Source: DAOTEJ01 sp035454085 (GTDB lineage Bacteria > Pseudomonadota > Gammaproteobacteria > Burkholderiales > Burkholderiaceae_F). Taken from it: a stretch of DNA of 7,069 nucleotides. Where the stretch lies: contig DAOTEJ010000108.1 of assembly GCA_035454085.1 (NCBI GenBank), positions 1-7,069 of the forward strand, given 5' to 3'. Position 1 is the first letter of the stretch; each line of letters begins with the position of its first letter. Of the stretch, positions 1-5,537 are shown piece by piece. The notes below the pieces were generated by a model. It worked only from the letters and a program-made list of their open reading frames with translations. It did no database searches and was not told where the DNA came from. Position numbers and translations under genes: made by a program.

Positions 1-773
1 TCGGGCGAGTCCTTGCGCTGGTTCATGAGCTCGAAGTTGTGGAACAGGATCACGAAGGCGGGCCACTCGGCCTCGGCCGCCTGCCACAGCAGGCGCTCCA
101 TCTCGCCCCACGAGGTGGCGCCGATCTGCACATGGCGCAGCCGGCCCAGGCCGTCGCGGTAAACGCTCAACGGCACTTCGCACACGCCGTCCACCGTCGT
201 GGGTGCGAGCAGCAGCTCGCTGGGGCGCACGCCGCTGTCGGGGCCAAACATGGTGGCGTTGTAGCTGCTGTCGTAGGCGATGCCGTTGGCGGCCAGCGCT
301 GGCAGGGTGTCGGCGTTGAAGCCAAAGCTGCCCGCCCGGAAGGCGGTGACTTCCGGCGCGCCGGCCTCGATCAGCAGGCGCTTGCCCAGGGCGATGAGTT
401 CGGTCTGCTCGGCGCGGCTGAAGTCGCGCAGGTACTGGCGCTTGCCCGTCATGCCCGCCACCAGCGGCGGACGGGTCTCGTCGGCCCACTCGGTGTGAAG
501 GTGCAGTTGCACCTCCTGGCCGGCGGCCCGGATCAGCCCTACTTCCTCGGCCAGCCACTGGCGGCCAAAGCGCATGGCAAAGAGCGGCTCCACGAAGAAA
601 CAGGCCTTCAGCCCGTGGTCGGCCAGCATCTTCAGTTGCAGCGGCAGGCCATGCTCGCCGCGCGCCGTGGGGCCGTAAGCGTAGCGCCGCCATGCGCCGG
701 GAAACTGCTCGTCCAGGTGCGCCCAGTCGTCGCACCAGACCTCGCAGTCCACGGTCAGCAGCACGGGCAGCAT
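1..773 (-). CDS. NodB-like (CE4) polysaccharide deacetylase, 3' end beyond window
   Basis: Partial: 257 codons are visible and the frame is still open at base 1. The protein starts MLPVLLTVDCEVW and fits a carbohydrate esterase family 4 (NodB fold) enzyme, a metal-dependent sugar N-deacetylase. Motifs seen in order are TVDCE (residues 7-11, D9 in the place of the catalytic-base Asp), a metal-ligand-like QLHLHTEW block with H91 and H93, FRAG (145-148), DSSYN (168-172) and ILFHNFEL with H245, resembling the late Leu-x-His motif. The HxH block differs from the usual H-x3-H and recalls the WalW-like CE4 subgroup of LPS loci; that placement is from memory. There is no signal peptide, so a cytoplasmic role on a lipid-linked or nucleotide sugar is likely. 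The ATG shares one base with the stop of the glycosyltransferase upstream (TGATG), and GGGGA lies 7 bases before it (781..785), so translation is probably coupled. The C-terminus cannot be judged. Confidence 0.85.
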   Translation of the reverse strand, partial: MLPVLLTVDCEVWCDDWAHLDEQFPGAWRRYAYGPTARGEHGLPLQLKMLADHGLKACFFVEPLFAMRFGRQWLAEEVGLIRAAGQEVQLHLHTEWADETRPPLVAGMTGKRQYLRDFSRAEQTELIALGKRLLIEAGAPEVTAFRAGSFGFNADTLPALAANGIAYDSSYNATMFGPDSGVRPSELLLAPTTVDGVCEVPLSVYRDGLGRLRHVQIGATSWGEMERLLWQAAEAEWPAFVILFHNFELMNQRKDSP

Positions 774-1948
774 CAGTCGATCCCCGCCGCTTCGGCGCAA
801 TGGCGGTCGAGCTCCGCCACGTTGCGCTCCAGATCGAACACGGCCTCGGCGCGCGCCCGGCCGGCGCGGCCCAGCGCGCCGCAGCGGGCGCGGTCGCCGT
901 GCAGCGCGGCCAGACGCTCGGCCAGCGCTTTGGCGTCACCCGCGGGGAAGAACAGGCCGGTCTCGCCCTCGACCACGCTCTCGCGCGGGCCGGGCAGATC
1001 GCTGGCGATCACCGCCCGGCCGGCGGCCATGGCCTCGATCACCGTGGTGCCAAAGGGTTCGATCAGCGAGGCCAGCACGAAGGCGTCCGCCGCCTTCATC
1101 ACGGCCCACACGTCGGAGCGAAAGCCCAGGAAGCGCACATGCTCGGCGAGGCCCAGCCGCGCCGCGTGCTCGTGCAGACTGCGGCGGTAGGCGTCCGGGT
1201 CGCCGTCCATTAGCGTAGTGTCGCCCGCGGCCAGGATCTTTACCGGCACGCCCGCGGTGCGCGCCTGGGCCGCGGCCTCGAAGAGGACCTCCCAGCCCTT
1301 CTGCGGCACCATGCGCGCCACCGCGGCCAGCACGAACTGCTCCGGCCCCCAGCCGGTGGACTCGCGCAGGGCGCGTCCGGCGGCCTCGTCGGTGTAGCGA
1401 GCCAGGTCCACGCCGTTGTGCACGACGAAGACCTTGCTCATCTTCACGCCCGCTGCCTGCATCAGCCGGGCCTCGTAGTGCGTGGTGGGCACGATGCGCG
1501 CCACGCGCGTGTTCAAGAAGTGCACCAGTTCCCGCAGGCGGCCGGGCGGCCAGTCGCCGGTCTGGGTAAAGGTGTCGGCCCGCGCGCGCCACACCACGGG
1601 CCAGCCCAGAGCGGCGGCCACGCGGCCGGTGGTCTCGAGGTCCGAGAAGGTGTTGGCCACGAACACACCGCGCGGCATGCGGGCCAGCGTGAGCGCGGTG
1701 CGCGCCTTGGCCGAATACCAATGCGCCTGGCGCGCCAGCCAGCTCTTTCCTGCCTTCCAGCGGACCACCCGGGTGCGCGCTCCGGCAGCCTTCAGGGCTG
1801 CGTCGAGTTCGCCAGGGGCGTTGAGCAGTGCCGTCACCCGCCCGGCAAAGCGCGTGTTGCGCACGTGGTCGAGCAGGCGCAACTCGCCGCCGCCGAGGTC
1901 GCCGTACCAGGAGGAATACACCAGGGGAACGCTGCTGCTGGAGGACAC
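773..1948 (-). CDS. GT4-family glycosyltransferase
   Basis: A 391-residue GT-B fold glycosyltransferase of the GT4 family (retaining, nucleotide-sugar donor), within the family's usual 350-420 residues. The N-terminal domain opens with a beta strand and a glycine-rich GDLGGGE loop (residues 16-22). The C-terminal Glycos_transf_1 domain has VVHNGVD (175-181), ARMVPQKGW (211-219) and the E-x7-E donor-binding signature in IEPFGTTVIEAMAAG (E297 and E305), followed by DLPGPRESV. No membrane segment is seen. The start is uncertain. No in-frame ATG precedes the first domain. I chose GTG at 1948, giving a short Ser-run N-terminus just before the first strand. A TTG at 2047 would add 33 low-complexity residues lying over the intergenic dyad. 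Neither start has a clear Shine-Dalgarno sequence. It is first in a leftward operon with the deacetylase. Acceptor and donor sugars cannot be read from sequence. Confidence 0.9.
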   Translation of the reverse strand: MSSSSSVPLVYSSWYGDLGGGELRLLDHVRNTRFAGRVTALLNAPGELDAALKAAGARTRVVRWKAGKSWLARQAHWYSAKARTALTLARMPRGVFVANTFSDLETTGRVAAALGWPVVWRARADTFTQTGDWPPGRLRELVHFLNTRVARIVPTTHYEARLMQAAGVKMSKVFVVHNGVDLARYTDEAAGRALRESTGWGPEQFVLAAVARMVPQKGWEVLFEAAAQARTAGVPVKILAAGDTTLMDGDPDAYRRSLHEHAARLGLAEHVRFLGFRSDVWAVMKAADAFVLASLIEPFGTTVIEAMAAGRAVIASDLPGPRESVVEGETGLFFPAGDAKALAERLAALHGDRARCGALGRAGRARAEAVFDLERNVAELDRHCAEAAGID

Positions 1949-1995
1949 CGCTTGCAGTTGGCACCGTGAAGTCAGCGCCGAGGGTACCCCACGCC

Positions 1996-2023
1996 CGTGC
2001 CACGACGATGGCGCTGTGGCACG
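1996..2023. promoter_or_regulatory. Inverted repeat CGTGCCAC-N12-GTGGCACG, possible operator
   Basis: Seen directly: two perfect 8-base arms (1996..2003 and 2016..2023) around a 12-base spacer. The arm centres are 20 bases apart, close to two helical turns, which would suit a dimeric regulator binding one DNA face. It could also form a hairpin in RNA. Its position between divergent genes supports an operator role, but no known regulator site is recognised. Confidence 0.4.
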
Positions 2024-2054
2024 CCTCACACAGGCTTGCGCCCGCAACGGACGC

Positions 2055-2067
2055 GGCGTGACACGCC
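2055..2067. promoter_or_regulatory. Palindrome GGCGTG-A-CACGCC, possible protein-binding site
   Basis: Seen directly: a perfect 6-base dyad with a single central base, about 18 bases upstream of the -10-like element of the TPR gene. The one-base centre cannot form an RNA hairpin loop, so a DNA-binding role is more natural than a terminator. CACGCC recurs elsewhere in the same intergenic stretch. Confidence 0.3.
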
Positions 2068-2084
2068 GTGACGCGCCCGGCGCT

Positions 2085-2090
2085 TAGACT
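2085..2090 (+). promoter_or_regulatory. Weak -10-like element (TAGACT) for the TPR gene
   Basis: TAGACT in the context CGCTTAGACTCGGG matches TATAAT at four of six bases and lies 55 bases upstream of the proposed ATG. No good -35 box is found at 16-18 bases. The best candidate, GTGACA at 2058..2063, is 21 bases away, which is too far for a standard sigma-70 promoter. Confidence 0.25.
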
Positions 2091-2144
2091 CGGGCCCACT
2101 GCGCATCTGCCCATCTGCGCTCCACGCCATCGACGAACCGGCCC

Positions 2145-2761
2145 ATGAAACCAAGCCTCACGCGCCCCACAACCGCTCTGGAACGACTCCACCGCGTTAT
2201 GCGGCCGGCGCTGCTGTGGATTGCGCTGGTCGTCGCGCCTACCGCGGTGCTTGCGCAGGCTGCGGACACGGTGAACAACAACTACTACAAGGCGGCGGGC
2301 GATCCCGCGCTCGCGCTGCTACTCAAGAACAACGAGGAAGTCCACCTGCACAAGGGTCTCAGGCACCTTGCCACGCGCAAGCCGCACGAGCTCGAGTACG
2401 CCGTCAGCGAGTTTCACTACATGCTCTGGGTCTGGCCCAACCACCCCCAGGCGCTGCGCGGGGTGTTCGAAGCCGCCACCCTGCTCAAGCGCCCGCAGTT
2501 GGTAGACAAGTACGCCAAGCCGGCGATCGACGTGGCGCCCGACGCCGCGCCCACCTACGTGATCATCGCCGCGCATCTGATGCGCAACGGCAACCCGAAG
2601 GCGGCCGAGCCGCTGCTGCTCAAGGCCATTGAGCTCGACCCCGCATCGATCAACGCCAACTACAACCTCGGGCTGCTCTACATGCAGACCAAGCGGCCGG
2701 AGCTGGCCAACCAATACGCGCAGAAGGCCTACGCGATGGGGCATCCGTTCCCGGGGCTGCG
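2145..2761 (+). CDS. Exported TPR protein, 3' end lost in assembly gap
   Basis: Partial: 205 full codons plus CGN before the N run. The N-terminus has basic residues, a hydrophobic stretch (about residues 21-36) and an AVLAQA|AD cleavage-like site near residue 39, so it is probably exported to the periplasm. A second in-frame ATG at 2199 (Met19) would give a more compact signal peptide; neither ATG has a clear Shine-Dalgarno sequence. The mature part is helical, with at least two tetratricopeptide repeats (about 133-166 and 167-200: NYNLGLLYMQTKRPELANQY, then AYAMGHPFPGLR) and a weaker helical pair at about 83-116. TPR proteins act as protein-binding scaffolds. Beside sugar-modification genes it may serve polysaccharide assembly or secretion; that is inference. 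The reading frame cannot be followed across the N run, and the stop probably lies within the missing sequence. Confidence 0.75.
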
Positions 2762-2861
2762 NNNNNNNNNNNNNNNNNNNNNNNNNNNNNNNNNNNNNNN
2801 NNNNNNNNNNNNNNNNNNNNNNNNNNNNNNNNNNNNNNNNNNNNNNNNNNNNNNNNNNNNN
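2762..2861. other. Assembly gap of exactly 100 N
   Basis: Seen directly: 100 consecutive N. A round 100 is the usual placeholder for a scaffold gap of unknown length, so the true distance is probably different. The flanking genes argue for more: the TPR gene lacks its stop, and the GNAT downstream lacks its start and most of its N-terminal half-domain. Frames drawn across this run are artefacts. Confidence 0.97.
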
Positions 2862-3682
2862 CGCCGGCGCAGGCGCCCGCGGTGGCGGCCTGCATGGCCG
2901 AGGCGCTGGTGGCCGCGCGCGGCGAGTGGGACGCGCTGGAGTTCACCCACCTGCGCCCCGGCGGCGCGTGGTGCGCGTTGCGCAGCGCGCTCGCCGCGCG
3001 CTGCACCGTGGACGAGGCGCCCTTCGTGCGCAACCTGCACATCGCGCTCGACCAGCCCTGGGCGCCCTACTACGCGGGGCTGAGCAAGACCGTGCGCGAG
3101 AAGAACAAGCTCGCCGCCAACCGCCTGGCGCGCGTGGGCGGGCTGGAAGTGGAGTGGCTGCGCACCAGCACGCCCGAGCTGCTGGAAGCCATCACGCAGA
3201 TCTCGGCCGCGAGCTGGAAGCGCGAGACCGGCCTGAGCCTGGATCAGCCCGGCCCGCAAGCCTGGTGCGCGCGGCTGGCGCAACTGGCGGCAGAGCGCGG
3301 CTGGCTGTCGGTGTGGATCGGGCGGCTGAACGGCGCGCCGGTGGCGATGGAGCTGCAACTCATCTCCGACGGCACCGTGTACGCCCTGCGCTCGGACTTC
3401 GTGGCCGAGCACGCGCAGGTCTCGCCCGGCACCTACCTGAACTGGAAGCTGCTGGAGCGCCTGTTCGGCGAGGGCCTCACGAGCTACTACATGGGCCCCG
3501 GCGAGAACGCGTACAAGCTGCGCTGGACGCGCAGCGGCGCAGAGCTCATGCAATTGCGCGCGTGGAGCCCCACCCTGCGCGGCCGCGCCCTGCACCTGTG
3601 GGACACGCGCCTGAAACCTGCGGCGCGCACGCTGCGCGACCGCCTGCGGCCCGCGAAGGCCGCCCCCGAGGACACGCCATGA
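2862..3682 (+). CDS. CelD/FemAB-like GNAT acyltransferase (Acetyltransf_6), 5' end lost in gap
   Basis: Partial: 272 codons are visible from 2864 to the TGA at 3680..3682, and the frame is open into the N run. The visible part matches the C-terminal two thirds of an Acetyltransf_6 (CelD/BcsL-type) GNAT. It begins with a WDALEFTHL strand, followed by a K/R-rich helix SKTVREKNKLAANRLARVGG, the WLSVWIGRLNGAPVAMELQL strand pair, the LRSDF and QVSPGTYLNWKLLERL block, and the late YYMGPGENAYKLRWT motif typical of the family. Relatives are usually about 340-400 residues, so roughly 80-120 N-terminal residues are missing. Family members transfer acyl or, in FemAB relatives, aminoacyl groups to amines and occur widely in polysaccharide loci. 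A likely role is N-acylation of an amino sugar in the cytoplasm. An internal GTG (2882) and ATG (2894) are open in frame but would cut the domain, so I do not take them as starts. The end overlaps the next gene by ATGA. Confidence 0.82.
3668..3672 (+). promoter_or_regulatory. Ribosome binding site GAGGA for the asparagine-synthase-like gene
   Basis: GAGGA lies within the last codons of the GNAT gene, 6 bases before the ATG at 3679. It supports that start and rules out a long upstream extension. With the ATGA overlap it indicates coupled translation of the two genes. Confidence 0.65.
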
Positions 3683-5502
3683 ACCACCTGGCCGCCGCGC
3701 TGCTGGCGCGCGCCGACGACGCCCGCATGCTCGATGCCCTGATGCCCGCCGCAGGCGCAGCGCACGCCCTGCGCGACGCGCGCGGGGTGATCACCAGCAC
3801 GGTGGCCAGCCAGTGCGCGGGCGCCCACGGCCTGCGCCTGGCGGTGGCCGGCCGGCCCCTGCTGCCCGCCAACGAGGATGGCCTGGCCGCCAGCACTGGC
3901 CCGGCCAGCGCAGAGCAACTGCTGGCTGCGTGGGCCGAGGAAGGCACCGCACTGCTTGCACGCCTGCGCGGGCACTGGGCGATGGTGGTGCTGGACACGC
4001 GCGGCGAGCGGGCGGAAATGGTGGCCTCTACCGACCGGCTGGGCACCGTGCCGCTGTATTGGTGCGCGCGGCCGCAGGGCATCGCGGTGGGCACGCAGAT
4101 GGCGCCGCTGCGCGCGGCCCTGGGGCCATGGAGCCAGGACGCGCAGGCGGTGTTCGACTACCTGTACTTTCACATGATCCCGGCGCCGCGCACCATCTGG
4201 CGCGAGTGCCAGCGCCTGTTGCCCGGCAGCCTGCTGCGCTGGCGCGACGGCACGGTGGCGCAAGAGACCTGGTGGCAGCCGCACTACGAAGAAGACACCA
4301 CGCCCGAGTTCGGCGCCGCCAAGGCCGAGTTCATGCACCTGCTGGAAGACGCGGTGCGCCCCTGGGCGGGCGACGCGCGCGCGGGGGCCTTCTTGTCGGG
4401 CGGGACCGACAGCTCCACCGTGAGCGGCATGCTCACGCGCGTGGCGGGGCGGCCGGCGAACACCTGGTCGATCGGCTTCGACGCGCAGGGCTACGACGAG
4501 ATGGGCTACGCGCGCACCGCCGCGCAGCACTTTGGCACCGATCAGCACGAGTACTACGTGACCCCGGCCGACGTGGTGGAGGCGCTGCCGCGCATCGCGG
4601 CGTTCTACGAGCAACCCTTCGGCAACGCCAGCGCCGTGCCCACCTACTGGTGCGCGCGCCGCGCCCGCGAGGCGGGACTCAGCACCCTGCTGGCGGGCGA
4701 CGGCGGCGACGAGCTCTTTGGCGGCAACGAACGCTACGCCACGCAGTGGGTGTTCAGCCTGTATGGGCGCGTGCCGGCGCCGCTGCGCGCGGGCCTGATC
4801 CAGCCCCTGCTGGGTGCGAGCGCCGCGCTGGGCCTGGGCGCAGTGCCGCCGGTGCGCAAGGCGCTGAGCTACGTGGCCCAGGCGCGCACGCCCATGCCCG
4901 AGCGCACGCAGAGCTACAACCTGCTCAACCGCCTGGGCCTGGAAGCGGTGCTCACCCCCGAATTCGCGGCGAGCATCGACGCCACCGAGCCGGTGCGTCT
5001 GCTCAAGGAAACTTACGACGGCGCGCGCGCCGCGAGCCAGGTCAACCGCATGATGGCGCTGGACCTGCGCTACACCCTGGCCGACAGCGACCTGCCCAAG
5101 GTGAGCGGCATGTGCGAGCTGGCGGGCATAGCGGTGGCCTACCCGCTGATGGACGACGCCCTGCTCGACTTCAGCCTGCGCCTGCCGCCCGACTACAAGC
5201 TGCGCGGCAAGCAGCTGCGCTGGTTCTTCAAGCAGGCGCTGAGCGACTTTCTGCCCCCGCCCATCATCGCCAAGACCAAGCACGGCTTCGGCCTGCCGGT
5301 GGGCCCGTGGATGGAAGGCCACCCGCCCCTGCGCGCGCTGGCGCAGGACGCGCTGGCGCAGTTGCGCGGCCAGGGCGTGGTGCGGCCGGAGTTCATCGAC
5401 CGCATGGCCCACCAGCCGCTGGGCGAGCACGCTGGCTACTACGGCACCATGCTGTGGGTGCTGATGATGCTGGGGATGTGGTCGGCCGAAACCGAGGGCT
5501 GA
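3679..5502 (+). CDS. Asparagine-synthase-like amide ligase lacking the glutaminase cysteine
   Basis: A 607-residue relative of class-II asparagine synthases. The C-terminal synthetase domain looks intact: PP-loop LSGGTDSSTV (S240-S246) for ATP, GDGGDELFGG (G340-G349), DSDLPKVSGM (about 470-479) and the late AKTKHGFGLPVG block with its conserved Lys. The N-terminal part keeps traces of the Ntn glutaminase domain (STDRLGTVPLYWC, YFHMIPAPRTIWRECQRLLPG), but the chain begins Met-Asn-His instead of Met-Cys. The Cys2 nucleophile is absent and the first 80 or so residues are short and Ala-rich. Known family members without Cys2 (beta-lactam synthetase, carbapenam synthetase, lasso-peptide cyclases) adenylate a carboxylate and use an amine already present rather than glutamine nitrogen. 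The job here is probably amide formation on a surface sugar or its substituent, using free ammonia or an amine acceptor; that is inference. The RXPFLD-type block is diverged to VAYPLMDD (486-493). The ATG overlaps the GNAT stop (ATGA) and has GAGGA 6 bases upstream. Confidence 0.88.
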   Translation: MNHLAAALLARADDARMLDALMPAAGAAHALRDARGVITSTVASQCAGAHGLRLAVAGRPLLPANEDGLAASTGPASAEQLLAAWAEEGTALLARLRGHWAMVVLDTRGERAEMVASTDRLGTVPLYWCARPQGIAVGTQMAPLRAALGPWSQDAQAVFDYLYFHMIPAPRTIWRECQRLLPGSLLRWRDGTVAQETWWQPHYEEDTTPEFGAAKAEFMHLLEDAVRPWAGDARAGAFLSGGTDSSTVSGMLTRVAGRPANTWSIGFDAQGYDEMGYARTAAQHFGTDQHEYYVTPADVVEALPRIAAFYEQPFGNASAVPTYWCARRAREAGLSTLLAGDGGDELFGGNERYATQWVFSLYGRVPAPLRAGLIQPLLGASAALGLGAVPPVRKALSYVAQARTPMPERTQSYNLLNRLGLEAVLTPEFAASIDATEPVRLLKETYDGARAASQVNRMMALDLRYTLADSDLPKVSGMCELAGIAVAYPLMDDALLDFSLRLPPDYKLRGKQLRWFFKQALSDFLPPPIIAKTKHGFGLPVGPWMEGHPPLRALAQDALAQLRGQGVVRPEFIDRMAHQPLGEHAGYYGTMLWVLMMLGMWSAETEG

Positions 5503-5504
5503 TA

Positions 5505-5537
5505 ATGCAGGCGGCCATCACGGGGGGCCGCACATGA
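5505..5537 (+). other. Ten-codon mini-ORF overlapping the FkbM start
   Basis: ATG at 5505 opens MQAAITGGRT and stops with a TGA (5535..5537) that overlaps the FkbM ATG as ATGA. It begins 2 bases after the stop of the preceding gene and could pass ribosomes on by reinitiation. It has no Shine-Dalgarno sequence of its own apart from the end of the upstream gene. It may be chance; I list it as a possible coupling device and do not claim a functional peptide. Confidence 0.2.
5511..5531 (+). promoter_or_regulatory. Hairpin covering the FkbM ribosome-binding region
   Basis: GCGGCC (5511..5516) is exactly complementary to GGCCGC (5526..5531), with a 9-base loop ATCACGGGG. The only Shine-Dalgarno-like run, GGGGGG (5522..5527), straddles the loop and 3' arm, ending 6 bases before the FkbM ATG. 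The structure could limit free initiation and make FkbM translation depend on ribosomes arriving from upstream. There is no U tract, so it is not a typical intrinsic terminator. Confidence 0.35.

Larger units (their letters stand above)
1949..2144. promoter_or_regulatory. Divergent intergenic region between glycosyltransferase and TPR gene
   Basis: These 196 bases lie between the leftward glycosyltransferase operon and the rightward TPR gene, so promoters for both directions should lie here. The stretch holds an 8-bp palindrome GGGTACCC (1982..1989), the inverted repeat at 1996..2023, the palindrome at 2055..2067, four direct CACGCC hexamers (1990, 2020, 2062, 2123), a -10-like TAGACT (2085..2090) and a CATCTGC direct repeat (2104..2118). 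No convincing gene is seen in it, apart from a possible TTG-started extension of the glycosyltransferase reaching 2047. Confidence 0.55.

Noticed and set aside
39..1190. Long plus-strand open frame of 383 codons
   Set aside because: It lies antisense to the deacetylase and glycosyltransferase, which show clear family motifs. Its composition (Ala, Arg, Gly, His, Gln rich) is typical of antisense frames in high-GC DNA.
2145..3083. TPR gene apparently continuing through the N run
   Set aside because: The continuation uses an unknown gap length as if it were sequence and is Arg/Pro-rich nonsense after the gap, in a different frame from the GNAT.
3487..5430. 647-codon minus-strand open frame
   Set aside because: It is antisense to the asparagine-synthase-like gene and the end of the GNAT gene, is rich in Arg, His, Gln and Ala without recognisable motifs, and exists because GC-rich codons lack stops.
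2629..5502. 957-codon frame joining sequence before the gap to the ligase
   Set aside because: The part before 3679 is an out-of-frame translation of the TPR and GNAT genes read across N. The true ligase start is the ATG at 3679 with its GAGGA site.
3679..5502. Lasso-peptide cyclase as the identity of the ligase
   Set aside because: The missing Cys2 would fit, but no precursor peptide, B1 or B2 (transglutaminase-like) protease partner is visible, and all neighbours are glycan enzymes. A precursor hidden in the gap cannot be excluded.
3813..5537. 574-codon plus-strand frame overlapping the ligase
   Set aside because: An out-of-frame shadow of the ligase gene with Arg/Gly/Ala-rich low-complexity translation. 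Only its last ten codons (5505..5537) were kept, as a possible coupling ORF.
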